NCBI GenBank assembly: GCA_017307375.1 | Contig: JAFKFH010000020.1 | Span: forward strand, 62,001-126,000 | From: Alphaproteobacteria bacterium | Lineage (GTDB): Bacteria; Pseudomonadota; Alphaproteobacteria; Ferrovibrionales; Ferrovibrionaceae | Reading direction: 5' to 3' | DNA: 64,000 bases | In this document: positions 1 through 8,477 of the stretch, one piece after another | How positions within the stretch are numbered: position 1 is the first letter of the stretch | Layout: each line of letters opens with the position of its first letter | The notes under the pieces: model-generated | Database searches by the model: none | Told to the model about the DNA's origin: nothing | Seen by the model: the letters and a program-made list of their open reading frames with translations, nothing else | Translations under genes and position numbers: made by a program

Positions 1-1
1 T

Positions 2-382
2 TATCTCGACGGACGTCCGGTCCCGACGGCGCCGCGCGATCTCGCCCGGCACGAATGCCTGATCCTCAGCGTCTATGGCGGGCGCGATCGCTGGCGGTTC
101 ACCGCGGCCGACGGCGCGATCGCCACGACCCGGGTCGGCGGCGCGATCAGGTTGAACGATGCCGAGGCGCTGCGCATCGCGGCCCTCGCGGGCGGCGGCA
201 TCACCATCCTGCCCGACTATATCGCCGGGGAGGATCTGGCGGCCGGCCGCCTGGTCGAGGTCATGCCGGGCTGGCGCTTGCCGGCAGTGCCGATCTTCGT
301 CGTGCTGCCCGAGCGCCGGCTGCAAAGCCGGCGCGTCCGCTGCTTCGTCGACCATCTCGCCGCGACGCTTCGCTTGCGCTAA
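2..382 (+). CDS. LysR-family transcriptional regulator, C-terminal part (cut by window edge)
   Basis: Open from the first bases of the window to a TAA, giving about 126 residues without a start. The visible part is the second half of a LysR substrate-binding domain: a 'PRDLARHECL' strand-turn near the start, then 'GGGITILPDYIAGEDLAAGRL' and the usual terminal helix ending in 'FVDHLAATL'. The wing-helix DNA-binding half lies upstream of the window. The ligand cannot be inferred. The next gene starts 30 bp downstream on the same strand, but nothing shows co-regulation. Confidence 0.85.
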   Translation, partial: YLDGRPVPTAPRDLARHECLILSVYGGRDRWRFTAADGAIATTRVGGAIRLNDAEALRIAALAGGGITILPDYIAGEDLAAGRLVEVMPGWRLPAVPIFVVLPERRLQSRRVRCFVDHLAATLRLR

Positions 383-412
383 CCTCGCGCCGACCGACTT
401 TGGGGGAACGCC

Positions 413-1249
413 GTGGACGAACTGAACTACCGCGAATACAAGATCATCCTGACTGCCGACCGCTTCGAAGAAGGCAAGCACACCTTTGCCCGCTTCCGCG
501 ACATCGTCTTCGGTACCGCAAAGACGCTGAAAATCGGCCTGCTGAAGCCGCCTTCGGTCGATTTCCGGGTGCGCGAGGTCCGCTTCTTCGACACGCCGGA
601 CGGCGAGCTCTACCGCAATCACTTCATCCTGCGGTTCCGGCGCGGATTCACCAACTATTGGCCCGACGATGCGACCGAACTGGCGCTGAAATACCGCCAC
701 CCGGATTTCGCGACGGCGCAGACGGTCGATCCCCGCGCCTTCCCGCAGGGGCCGCTCGACCGCATCAAGTTCAAGGAGGAGTTGCTGCCGCCCAAGGATG
801 GCGGGGCGGGGATCCGCTCGATCTACTCCCACAACCTGATCAGCCCGACCCTGCAGATCCCGGACGACCGGTCGTTCAAGTCGATGTCCCATTTCCTGCC
901 GGCGCTGGCAGCGATCAAGCTGCCGGCCAAGGCAGAGATCCTGCAGGTCGGCACGGTGGTCGAGGAAGTGTTGATGGAACTGGGCGAACTCGATTTCGGC
1001 GGCGGCATCAAGGCCAAGACCAACGTCGCGATCTGGCGCGACCGGGGCACGCACGAGATTCTGTGCGGCGAATATGCCTACCAGATCAAGTTCAAGAAAG
1101 GCTTCCCCGGCAATGCCCCCGGCCTGAAGCTGTCGGAAAAGTTCCTCCAGCACCTGCAGATCGAGGCGCCCGAATGGATGCTGCGCGGGGTGACCAAGAC
1201 CGCGCTGGTCTATGCCCGCACCGGCGTCGGGGGCAAGGCCCATGAGTGA
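413..1249 (+). CDS. CYTH-like domain protein of unknown function
   Basis: 278 residues starting at a GTG preceded by a purine-rich GGGGGAA. No signal peptide or membrane segment. The N-terminal 'REYKII' strand, the 'RFFDTPDGELYRNHFILRFR' stretch and the later 'ELALKYRHP' strand resemble the beta-strand pattern of CYTH/triphosphate-tunnel proteins, where a small-molecule triphosphate binds charged residues lining a barrel. The classical ExExK motif is not clearly present, so the assignment is an inference. The stop overlaps the start of the chromate transporter by 8 bp, so the genes are probably translationally coupled; the functional reason is not apparent. Confidence 0.55.
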   Translation: MDELNYREYKIILTADRFEEGKHTFARFRDIVFGTAKTLKIGLLKPPSVDFRVREVRFFDTPDGELYRNHFILRFRRGFTNYWPDDATELALKYRHPDFATAQTVDPRAFPQGPLDRIKFKEELLPPKDGGAGIRSIYSHNLISPTLQIPDDRSFKSMSHFLPALAAIKLPAKAEILQVGTVVEEVLMELGELDFGGGIKAKTNVAIWRDRGTHEILCGEYAYQIKFKKGFPGNAPGLKLSEKFLQHLQIEAPEWMLRGVTKTALVYARTGVGGKAHE

Positions 1250-1823
1250 GCGGCCGGCGCAGCGACCGCACGTCACGCTGTGGCGGATCTTCGCCGTATT
1301 CGGGCTGATCGGCGCGACCTCGTTCGGCGGCGGTGTCGTGGCCTATCTGCGCGCCCAGCTGGTCACGGCCACGGCCTGGCTCGACGACGGCGAATTCCTC
1401 GAACTGCTCGAGGTCAGCCAGACCCTGCCCGGGCTGAACGCGACGAACATGGCGGTGCTGGTCGGCGACAAACTGCGCGGCGTGCCCGGCGCGATCGCCG
1501 GCCTGATCGGCATGATGCTGCCGGGCAGCCTGTTCATCGCGATGCTGGGGGCCGCCTATGCGACCTACGGCGGGACGCATGTGGTGACCGCGGTCCTGGG
1601 TGGCGTCGCCGCCGCGGCGGTGGGCGTGATGACGGCGGTGACCGTGCAACTCGGGCGCAAGCAGCTCGATCGCTGGAGCGACCTGGTGCTGGTCGCGCTG
1701 ACGCTGATCGCGGTGTCGGGCTTCAAGCTGTCGCTGCTGACCGTGCTCGGCACCCTCGGTCCCGTGGCGGTGCTGCTGCACTGGCCGCACAAGGCCCGCG
1801 CCACCGGGGAAACCCGGCCGTGA
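1242..1823 (+). CDS. chrA: Chromate transporter family protein, N-terminal-type half
   Basis: 193 residues, start ATG inside the end of the upstream gene. Single-CHR-domain membrane protein: N-terminal 'FGLIGATSFGGGVVAYLR', then the conserved 'LEVSQTLPGLNATNMAVLVG' loop and several hydrophobic segments. Family members are proton-linked chromate/sulfate exporters of the inner membrane. Here the two CHR halves are separate genes (short-chain CHR pair), the second starting 4 bp before this one ends, so they presumably form a heterodimer. The true anion is not known from sequence. Confidence 0.85.
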   Translation: MSERPAQRPHVTLWRIFAVFGLIGATSFGGGVVAYLRAQLVTATAWLDDGEFLELLEVSQTLPGLNATNMAVLVGDKLRGVPGAIAGLIGMMLPGSLFIAMLGAAYATYGGTHVVTAVLGGVAAAAVGVMTAVTVQLGRKQLDRWSDLVLVALTLIAVSGFKLSLLTVLGTLGPVAVLLHWPHKARATGETRP

Positions 1824-2341
1824 ACGACCTTTCCCTGTTGATCCGCGCCTTCGCCGTCCTGTCGCTGCTTGCCGTGGGTGGCGGTTCGGCGATCCTGCCG
1901 GAAATGAAGCATGTCGTCGTCGACCAGTATCACTGGATCACGGCCGACGATTTCGACGACATCTACAGCCTGGGCCAGATGGCGCCGGGGCCCAACATGC
2001 TGATGGTGTCGCTGATCGGCGACAAGGTCGCGGGCATCGTCGGCGGCTTCGCCGTGCTGATCGCCTTTTTCCTGCCGGCCTCGGTGCTGACGCTGGTATC
2101 CGGCCGGCTGTGGGAGCATTTCAAGGCCGCCCCGGCACGCGAGGCGCTGCGGCGCGGCCTTGCCCCGATCACCATCGGGCTGATGCTGTCGGGTGCCGTC
2201 TCGATCGCCCGGACGGCGATCGACGGCTGGCAGACCGCGGCCATGGCCGCGGTCGTCCTGGCCATCCTGCTCTGGCGCAGCCTCAACCCCCTATGGCTAA
2301 TCGCTGCAGCCGGGCTGATCGGCTGGCTGACGCTCGGCTGA
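1820..2341 (+). CDS. chrA: Chromate transporter family protein, C-terminal-type half
   Basis: 173 residues from a GTG that overlaps the stop of the preceding half (GTGA arrangement), indicating translational coupling. It carries the second CHR-domain hallmarks: 'VGGGSAILPEMKHVVVDQYHW', 'LGQMAPGPNMLMVSLIG' and about five hydrophobic helices. It should work with the upstream half as one inner-membrane anion transporter. The last 45 bp overlap the 3' end of the convergent MocR regulator gene. Confidence 0.85.
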   Translation: MNDLSLLIRAFAVLSLLAVGGGSAILPEMKHVVVDQYHWITADDFDDIYSLGQMAPGPNMLMVSLIGDKVAGIVGGFAVLIAFFLPASVLTLVSGRLWEHFKAAPAREALRRGLAPITIGLMLSGAVSIARTAIDGWQTAAMAAVVLAILLWRSLNPLWLIAAAGLIGWLTLG

Positions 2342-3793
2342 AGCGAGCACGGCGCCCAGCCGGCGGGCGGCATCGGCGATCCCGGCCGGCTCGAAGGCGC
2401 CGAAGCCGAGCACCAGGCCGCTGAGGTCGCTCCGTTCCACCGCATAGCGCGACAACGGCACTGCGGTTATGCCGGCCGCCAGCGCCGCCGCGGCAACGGC
2501 ACGATCGTCGAAGCCGCCGGCCAGCCGGCAGGCCACGTCCAGGCCGGCCATGATCGGCGGCACGACCAGCCGCCCGGCCCACTCACGGCGGCCGGCAGCG
2601 GCGAAGGCAGCGGCACGCTCGGCATAGAGCATGCGCATGCGACGGACGTGGCGGGCGAAATGTCCTTCGGCCATGAATGCGGCAAGCGTGGCCTGCGTCG
2701 CCTGTGGCTGGTGCCGCGCGGTCAGCGACAAGGCGTCGGCAAAGTCCGGCGCCAGCGCCCGCGGCAGGACGGCGTAGGCGAGCCGAAGACCAGGAAACAT
2801 CAGCTTGGAGAACGTGCCGGCATGGATGACCCGATCGCCACCGTCCAGGCTTTTCAACGCCGGCAGCGGGCGATCGGCAAAACGGTGCTCGGCATCGTAA
2901 TCGTCGTCGAAGACATAGGCGCCGGCCACGCCCGCCCAGCGCAGCAGGGCCAGGCGGCGGTCGAGCGAAAGGACATGGCCGAGCGGCGCATGCCGTCCCG
3001 CCGTGAGATGGACGAGGCGCGCCTCCGGTGCCCGCACCATCCCGGCCGCAACGTCGAGTCCCTGGCCGTCGACCCCGACGGCCACAAGCTGCGCCCCGGC
3101 GGCCTGCAGCACCTGCCGCGCCGCGGGATAGCCGGGATCCTCGACCCACGCGGCATCGCCAGGCGCCAGGACCAGGCGGGCCACGAGGTCGAGGGCCTGC
3201 TGCACGCTGGCAACGATCGCCACCTGCCCGACATCGCATTCGACGCCGCGGGCAAGCGCCAGGTGATCCCGGATCGCGATCCGCAGCGGCAGATAGCCGA
3301 CGCCGTCGATCTCGCCCAGCAGCGCAGTGCCCAAGCGCCGTGCCTCGCGCCCGGCCAGCCGGGTCCACAGCGCCAGCGGAAACGCGGCGAGGTCGGGCAG
3401 GCTGGCGCGGAACGGGCGGACCGGCGCGGTCGCCCCGGCGAACGGGCTGCGGGCGAACCGCGCCGCGCATCCGGGCAGCGCAGCCGGCGGCGGTTCGCTC
3501 GCCGGGCGCACGGCCAACAGATCGTCGGGCAGGTCCCGGGCGACGAAGGTGCCTCGCCCGGTCGCGCCGACCACATAGCCCTCGGCGGCAAGCTGCTCGT
3601 AGGCGGCGACCACCGTGCCGCGCGCGACGCCCTGCTGGCGGGCAAGGTCGCGACTGGCCGGCAGGCGTGTCCCGGGCTTCAACCGGCCGCTGAGGATCGC
3701 CCGGCGCAGCGCTTCATGCAGCCAAGCCCCGCGCGCCATGCCCGGCGGCGGGCTGCCCAGGGCAAGAACGGCTTCGGCGGCGGCGCGACCCAT
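2297..3793 (-). CDS. MocR-type (GntR/aminotransferase) transcriptional regulator
   Basis: 498 residues. Residues about 22-88 form a GntR winged helix ('LHEALRRAILSGRLKPGTRL', 'GVARGTVVAAYEQL'). The rest is a fold-type-I aminotransferase domain with 'DDDYDAEHRF' near 296-305 and the PLP-binding lysine of 'GTFSKLMFPGLRLAY' at about K330. MocR proteins sense PLP or an amino substrate and usually control a divergent neighbour, here the SnoaL/AhpD pair. The usual 'SHQxPTG' loop is altered to 'AGRHAPLG', so ligand recognition may differ. The chosen ATG lies just before the helix-turn-helix; the open frame extends further upstream only as a shadow of the facing genes. Confidence 0.88.
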   Translation of the reverse strand: MGRAAAEAVLALGSPPPGMARGAWLHEALRRAILSGRLKPGTRLPASRDLARQQGVARGTVVAAYEQLAAEGYVVGATGRGTFVARDLPDDLLAVRPASEPPPAALPGCAARFARSPFAGATAPVRPFRASLPDLAAFPLALWTRLAGREARRLGTALLGEIDGVGYLPLRIAIRDHLALARGVECDVGQVAIVASVQQALDLVARLVLAPGDAAWVEDPGYPAARQVLQAAGAQLVAVGVDGQGLDVAAGMVRAPEARLVHLTAGRHAPLGHVLSLDRRLALLRWAGVAGAYVFDDDYDAEHRFADRPLPALKSLDGGDRVIHAGTFSKLMFPGLRLAYAVLPRALAPDFADALSLTARHQPQATQATLAAFMAEGHFARHVRRMRMLYAERAAAFAAAGRREWAGRLVVPPIMAGLDVACRLAGGFDDRAVAAAALAAGITAVPLSRYAVERSDLSGLVLGFGAFEPAGIADAARRLGAVLASAERQPADQPGCSD

Positions 3794-3802
3794 GCCCCAG
3801 TG

Positions 3803-3835
3803 TAAATGGACCAAGTCGATTCTGATAAATGGATC
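3803..3835. promoter_or_regulatory. Direct repeat TAAATGGAYC in the MocR divergent promoter
   Basis: Two copies of TAAATGGAYC, at 3803-3812 and 3826-3835, repeat in the same orientation 23 bp apart. MocR regulators such as GabR and PdxR are known to bind spaced direct repeats, so this is a candidate operator for the adjacent MocR gene. Binding is inferred. Confidence 0.45.
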
Positions 3836-3839
3836 TTCT

Positions 3840-3858
3840 GACTGATCCAGGATCAGTC
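3840..3858. promoter_or_regulatory. Perfect 19-bp palindrome between the MocR gene and the SnoaL-like gene
   Basis: GACTGATCCAGGATCAGTC is a perfect inverted repeat with a single central base. A one-base centre rules out a useful RNA hairpin, so a protein operator is more likely. It lies 35 bp before the ATG of the SnoaL-like gene and 47 bp from the MocR start, next to the TAAATGGAYC direct repeats. Confidence 0.5.
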
Positions 3859-3892
3859 GATGGTCGGGATCGCTCAGACCAGGAGAGGGACC

Positions 3893-4330
3893 ATGAACCA
3901 TCCGCTGCAACCGCTGCTGCACCGCCATCTGGCGGCCGAGAACGCCCATGATCTGCCGGGTACGCTGGCGACACTGCATCCCGACTGCCTGTTCGAGGAT
4001 GTCGCCACCGGCCAGACCTGGCATGGCCATGCAGGCGCCGCGGCCCATTACCTGCACTGGTGGAACGCGTTTGGCGTTACCGTCTCGCGCGAGGCGCAGG
4101 ACCGCTCCTTCTGGTGCGAGGACGGGTCCTGCGTCAGCCAGGCGACCTTTTCCGGCCGCCATGTCGGCGACTTCTTCGGCCTGGCGCCGACGGGGCGCGA
4201 CATCTCCTTCCGCTTCGCCGTCTTCATCGGCTTTCGCGACGGGCTGATGCTGAGCGAGCGCTTCTACTACGATCTGGCCGGCCTGACGCGCCAGCTCGGC
4301 GCGACGGGCCTGCCCGCCCTCGCCGCCTGA
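3893..4330 (+). CDS. SnoaL-like / NTF2-fold protein
   Basis: 145 residues; ATG preceded by GAGAGGGA. The sequence has the short NTF2/SnoaL cone layout: a first helix ('LHRHLAAENAHDL'), 'LHPDCLFEDVATGQTWHGH' typical of the pocket entrance, and strands ending 'FYYDLAGLTRQL'. Such proteins bind small hydrophobic ligands and act as cyclases, isomerases or hydrolases. It is divergent from the MocR regulator and followed 27 bp later by an AhpD-like gene, so both are probably under MocR control. The substrate is unknown. Confidence 0.75.
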   Translation: MNHPLQPLLHRHLAAENAHDLPGTLATLHPDCLFEDVATGQTWHGHAGAAAHYLHWWNAFGVTVSREAQDRSFWCEDGSCVSQATFSGRHVGDFFGLAPTGRDISFRFAVFIGFRDGLMLSERFYYDLAGLTRQLGATGLPALAA

Positions 4331-4357
4331 ACGCCGTCCCCGAACGCAGGAGCAACT

Positions 4358-4798
4358 ATGGAACAACGCCTCGATCTCGCCCGGACCGCCCCGGGCATCA
4401 TGACGACGATGCGCAAGCTGACCGCCCATGTCCATGACGGCCCGATCGAGCAGCGGCTGCTGGAACTGGTCATGGTCCGCGCCTCGCAGATCAATGGCTG
4501 CGCCTTCTGCATCGCCATGCATGTCCGCGCCGCCATCGAGGCCGGCGAAAATGCCGGCCGGCTTCACCTGCTGCCGGCCTGGCGCGAGGCACCGGGCTTT
4601 TCGCCGCGCGAGCGTGCGGCCCTGGCGTGGACCGAGGCGCTGACCAGGTTGGGCGAGCATGGCGTGCCCGATGAAGTCTATGCCGCAGCCGTGACCGAGT
4701 TCGGCGAGGCCGAGCTTGCCGAACTGTCGCTGGCCGTCGTCACCATCAACGGCTGGAACAGGTTGATGATCGCCTTTCGCGTGCCGCCGCGCGGTTAG
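4358..4798 (+). CDS. AhpD / carboxymuconolactone decarboxylase-like protein
   Basis: 146 residues. The all-helical CMD fold is indicated by 'LLELVMVRASQINGCAFCIAMH', which holds the AhpD-type Cys48-x-x-Cys51 pair and His55 used for peroxidase-linked redox chemistry, and by the later 'FTPRE'-like 'FSPRERAALAWTEAL'. Members remove peroxides or act as alkylhydroperoxidase partners. It follows the SnoaL-like gene in the same orientation. Its last 4 bp overlap the end of the convergent TPR gene. Confidence 0.85.
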   Translation: MEQRLDLARTAPGIMTTMRKLTAHVHDGPIEQRLLELVMVRASQINGCAFCIAMHVRAAIEAGENAGRLHLLPAWREAPGFSPRERAALAWTEALTRLGEHGVPDEVYAAAVTEFGEAELAELSLAVVTINGWNRLMIAFRVPPRG

Positions 4799-5286
4799 GA
4801 GGACTGGCCCCGGGCCTTGGCGAGGGCCGAAGTCAGCTCGGCGCGCTCAGGACAGCCGGAGGGGCAGAGGCGGCTGAGCGTCGCCAGCTGCTCCTCCGCC
4901 TTCGGCAGATCGCCCATCTGAATGTAGAGTTCGCCAAGATATTCGCGCGCACCCCTGTGATTCGGATTATTCTGCAGCGCAGCCTGGTAATACCCCAGCG
5001 ACTTTTCCCTGTTGCCCAGCTTGCGGTGGGCATAACCCAGATAGTTCAGCGCATCGGCATTCCTGGGCTGCTGGGTCACCACGTTCTCCAGCAGGGTGAC
5101 GGCATCCTGGTAGCGGCCGGCATTGATCGCCTTGACGGCGGTATCGTACTCGGCGCTCCACCCGGTGGCGGGCTTGGGCTGGAAGGCGTCGGACGTGCCG
5201 CCGGCCGCCCGAGCCGGGGCGGCGGCAAGCAGGGCGCCGGTCATCAGGGCACCGGTGATCAGGATGGTGGCGGTGAGGCGCAGCAT
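4795..5286 (-). CDS. Secreted tetratricopeptide-repeat protein
   Basis: 163 residues with a signal peptide of about 27 residues ending 'APARAA'. Roughly three TPR units follow ('AINAGRYQDAVTLLENVV', 'ALNYLGYAHRKLGNREKSL', 'AREYLGELYIQMGDLPKAEEQL'). A C-terminal 'CPSGCPE' cysteine pair could form a disulfide in the periplasm. TPR proteins act as scaffolds; no partner can be named. It diverges from the ABC-2 permease gene across 90 bp. Confidence 0.85.
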   Translation of the reverse strand: MLRLTATILITGALMTGALLAAAPARAAGGTSDAFQPKPATGWSAEYDTAVKAINAGRYQDAVTLLENVVTQQPRNADALNYLGYAHRKLGNREKSLGYYQAALQNNPNHRGAREYLGELYIQMGDLPKAEEQLATLSRLCPSGCPERAELTSALAKARGQSS

Positions 5287-5376
5287 CGAAAGCTCCCATG
5301 CTTCAGGGCGGTGCCGCCGGTGGCGTTGCCAGAAGCGACCGGAGCCACTATAGCATCGCCCGGGTCAGGAGCGACG

Positions 5377-6207
5377 ATGATGAGCGAGCTTGCCGAGTTG
5401 ACAACTTCGTGTGCCACGCCGCCGCAGCCGCGGACGTTCCGCTCGGCCAACTGGGTCGGCATGTGGACGCTCTACCAGAAGGAAGTCCACCGCTTCCTGA
5501 AGGTCGGCACCCAGACCGTGCTGGCACCGATCGTCACCACCCTGCTGTTCCTTGCGGTTTTTGCCCTGGCGCTGAAAAGCGCCGATGCCCGGGTCGACGG
5601 CATCCCCTTCGTGACCTTCATCGCCCCGGGCCTGATCATGATGGCGATCGCCCAGAACGCCTTCGCCAATACCTCGTCCTCGGTGATGATCTCGAAGGTC
5701 CAGGGCAATATCGTCGATGTGCTGATGCCGCCGCTGAGTTCGGCCGAACTGCTGATCGCCTTCGCTGCCGGCGGGGTCACCCGCGGGCTGGTGGTCGGGC
5801 TGTCGACCGGGCTGGCGATGTGGATCTTCGTGCCGATCTCCATCAGCTCGGTCATCGTGGTCGCCTACTATGCCTTCGCCGCCTCGCTGATGCTGGCGCT
5901 GCTGGGGCTGATCGGCGGGCTGTGGTCGGAGAAGTTCGACCACCTGGCGGCGCTGACCAATTTCGTGATCACGCCGCTGGCCTTCCTTTCCGGCACCTTC
6001 TACTCGGTCGAGCATCTCCCCGGAATTTTCTATACGATCAGCCACGTGAACCCGTTCTTCTTCATGATCGACGGCTTCCGCGCCGGTTTCATCGGCCGCT
6101 CGGACGCACCGCTGGCGATCGGTGCGGCAGTGCTTGCCGGCATCGACCTGGTGCTGGCGGTCGGCTGCTACCTGCTGCTCAAGAGCGGCTGGCGGTTGAA
6201 GGCATGA
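5377..6207 (+). CDS. ABC-2 type transporter permease
   Basis: 276 residues; two adjacent ATG codons, the first chosen. Six hydrophobic segments and the ABC-2 layout are clear: N-terminal 'WTLYQKEVHRFLKVG', central 'NTSSSVMISKVQGNIVDVLMPPL' coupling region, and 'PLAFLSGTFYSVEHLP' before the last helices. ABC-2 permeases export polysaccharides, lipids or drugs. No ATPase gene is adjacent, so the nucleotide-binding partner must be elsewhere. It heads a same-strand run with a lipoprotein, asparagine synthase and Kdo transferase, which suggests an envelope role. Confidence 0.87.
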   Translation: MMSELAELTTSCATPPQPRTFRSANWVGMWTLYQKEVHRFLKVGTQTVLAPIVTTLLFLAVFALALKSADARVDGIPFVTFIAPGLIMMAIAQNAFANTSSSVMISKVQGNIVDVLMPPLSSAELLIAFAAGGVTRGLVVGLSTGLAMWIFVPISISSVIVVAYYAFAASLMLALLGLIGGLWSEKFDHLAALTNFVITPLAFLSGTFYSVEHLPGIFYTISHVNPFFFMIDGFRAGFIGRSDAPLAIGAAVLAGIDLVLAVGCYLLLKSGWRLKA

Positions 6208-6533
6208 GGGGCGCGATCCCGGCCCTGCTGGTGCTGCTGGCCGCAGGATGTGCCGGGCCGTCGCAGTTCGACGCCTATGTCATCCCGGCCGGCAACGGCA
6301 TGACCAGCAAGAGCCAGATCTCGATCTGCTATTCGAGCGCCTTGAATGCGCCCGAGGATATCCGCGCCCTGGTCGCGCAGGATTGCGAGGAACCCAAGCT
6401 GACGGTCAATGAGCGCAATCTCGGCGTCTGTCCGCTGGCGACACCCAGCCTTGCGACCTATACCTGCGCGCGCGTCAATCCCGACCTGCTGGGCCAGCGC
6501 GCGCCGATGCCGCTGCGTCCGCTGAAGAACTGA
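6204..6533 (+). CDS. Small putative lipoprotein
   Basis: 109 residues with an N-terminal hydrophobic segment and lipobox 'LLAAGC', giving a predicted lipidated Cys at position 15 or 16. Four further cysteines ('ISICYSS', 'AQDCEEP', 'LGVCPLA', 'YTCARV') may form disulfides in the periplasm. No known domain recognised. Its ATG overlaps the permease stop (ATGA), so it is translationally coupled to the exporter gene. Confidence 0.75.
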   Translation: MRGAIPALLVLLAAGCAGPSQFDAYVIPAGNGMTSKSQISICYSSALNAPEDIRALVAQDCEEPKLTVNERNLGVCPLATPSLATYTCARVNPDLLGQRAPMPLRPLKN

Positions 6534-6548
6534 CGGGAACAGGCGCCC

Positions 6549-8477
6549 ATGTGCGGCATCGCCGGCCTGCTCGACGTCAACCACGGCGGTTCCGCCGCCG
6601 CCCTGCTCGGCCGCGTGCGGGCGATGACCTCGGCCATCGCCCATCGCGGCCCCGACGGCGACGGCCACTGGGTCGAACCCGAAGGCGGTATCGCGCTGGG
6701 CCACCGCCGCCTCGCCATCATCGACCTGAGCGCGGCGGGCCGCCAGCCGATGGCCTCGGCCGACGGCCGGCTGGTCATCACCTATAACGGGGAAATCTTC
6801 AATTTCCTCGAACTCCGCGCCGAGCTCGAGGGCCAGGGCGTCCGCTTCAAGGGCCATTCCGATACCGAGGTGATCATCGAGGCCTGCGCCCTGTGGGGCA
6901 TCGGCCCGACCATCCGGCGGCTGATCGGCATGTTCGCGATCGCGATCTGGGAAACCCGCACCCACCGCCTGCACCTGATCCGCGATCGCCTCGGCATCAA
7001 GCCGCTCTACTGGGGCTGGCAGTCCGGCGTGCTGCTGTTCGGTTCGACCCCGAAGGCCCTGGCCGCCGATCCGGCCTTCGAGCGGCGCATCGACCGCGAC
7101 GCGCTCGCGGCATCGCTGCACTACAACTACATCCCCGCGCCCCGCTCGGCCTGGCTCGGGGTCGAGAAGCTGCGCCAGGGTCACCACCTGACCGTCCATG
7201 CCGACGGCCGGGTGGAACAGGATTGCTACTGGGATCTCGACGGCGTCGCCGCCACCGGCATCGCCAACCGCCTCGACGAGGACGACGAGACGGTGGTCGA
7301 ACGTTTCCATCATCTGATCGCCGACGCGGTCAAGCGGCGCATGGTGGCCGACGTGCCGCTCGGCGCCTTCCTGTCGGGCGGCATCGACAGCTCGACCGTC
7401 GTGGCGCTGATGCAGGCGCAATCGGCGAAACGGGTCAAGACCTTCACGATCGCCTGGGAAGATGCCCAGTACAGCGAGGCGGCGGAGGCGCGCGCCATTG
7501 CCGCCCATCTCGGCACCGACCATCACGAGATACCGGTCTCGCCGGCCGATGCGCTGGCGTTGATCCCGCAACTGGCCGAGTGGTACGACGAGCCGTTCGC
7601 CGATGCCTCGATGATCCCGTCGGTCGTGGTCTCGGCGGCGGCGCGGCGGCATGTGACGGTCGCCTTGTCGGGCGACGGCGGCGACGAGGTGTTCGCCGGC
7701 TACACGCGCTATCAGCTCGGCCCCCGCGTCGACCGTGCGATCGGCTGGGTGCCGCGTTTTGCCCGCCGCGGGATCGGCGCCGTCGCCGGTGCGGTGCCGC
7801 CCGCCGCCTGGGACCTCGCCTTCACCATGGTGCCGGCCGATCGCCGCCCGCGCCTGGCCGGTGACCGGCTGCACAAGCTGGCCCGCGCCATCGATTACGA
7901 GGATGTCGACGGCTTCTACGGCCGGCTGGTCAGCCAGTGGGCCAATCCCGACCAGCTGATGCCGGGGACCGCCCCGCCGCCACCGCCCGGTGCCGGGCGC
8001 GCCTTCCGCCCGTTCGATTTCGCCGAACGGATGCAGTGGCTGGACCAGGCGACCTACCTGCCCGACGACATCCTGGCCAAGGTCGACCGTGCGACGATGG
8101 CGGTGGGGCTGGAGGGCCGCGTGCCGCTGCTCGACCACCGCGTGGTCGAGCTGGCCTGGCGCCTGCCGGCAGCCCAGCGCCAGCGCGACGGTCGCGGCAA
8201 GTGGATCCTGCGCCAGATCCTGGCCCGGCATGTGCCGACGTCGCTGACCGAGCGGCCCAAGATGGGCTTCGCCATGCCGCTCGACAGCTGGCTGCGCGGG
8301 CCGCTGGCCGACTGGGCGGCCGAACTGCTGCGACCCGAGGCGCTGGAACGCGACGGCATGTTTGTCGCCGCGCCGATCGTCAAGCTGTGGAATGCCCACC
8401 GCCGCGGGCGGCGCAATGGCCAATACGCCTTGTGGAGCGTGCTGATGATCCAGGCCTGGCGCGCCCAATGGGCCTGA
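6549..8477 (+). CDS. asnB: Asparagine synthase (glutamine-hydrolysing)
   Basis: 642 residues starting MCGIAG, so Cys2 is the nucleophile of the N-terminal class-II glutamine amidotransferase domain (about 1-210; 'HRGPDGDGHW', 'YNGEIFNF'). The C-terminal ATP-pyrophosphatase domain carries 'GAFLSGGIDSSTVVALM' and 'SGDGGDEVFAGYTRY'. It makes asparagine, or amidates another carboxylate, at the cost of ATP. Placement between an envelope lipoprotein gene and the Kdo transferase, with 10 bp overlap into the latter, suggests that it may amidate a surface sugar rather than serve bulk asparagine synthesis; this is inference. Confidence 0.93.
   Translation: MCGIAGLLDVNHGGSAAALLGRVRAMTSAIAHRGPDGDGHWVEPEGGIALGHRRLAIIDLSAAGRQPMASADGRLVITYNGEIFNFLELRAELEGQGVRFKGHSDTEVIIEACALWGIGPTIRRLIGMFAIAIWETRTHRLHLIRDRLGIKPLYWGWQSGVLLFGSTPKALAADPAFERRIDRDALAASLHYNYIPAPRSAWLGVEKLRQGHHLTVHADGRVEQDCYWDLDGVAATGIANRLDEDDETVVERFHHLIADAVKRRMVADVPLGAFLSGGIDSSTVVALMQAQSAKRVKTFTIAWEDAQYSEAAEARAIAAHLGTDHHEIPVSPADALALIPQLAEWYDEPFADASMIPSVVVSAAARRHVTVALSGDGGDEVFAGYTRYQLGPRVDRAIGWVPRFARRGIGAVAGAVPPAAWDLAFTMVPADRRPRLAGDRLHKLARAIDYEDVDGFYGRLVSQWANPDQLMPGTAPPPPPGAGRAFRPFDFAERMQWLDQATYLPDDILAKVDRATMAVGLEGRVPLLDHRVVELAWRLPAAQRQRDGRGKWILRQILARHVPTSLTERPKMGFAMPLDSWLRGPLADWAAELLRPEALERDGMFVAAPIVKLWNAHRRGRRNGQYALWSVLMIQAWRAQWA

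Noticed and set aside
6168-8468. 766-residue minus-strand frame opposite asnB
   Set aside because: Shadow of asnB with Gln/Arg/His-rich, domain-free sequence.
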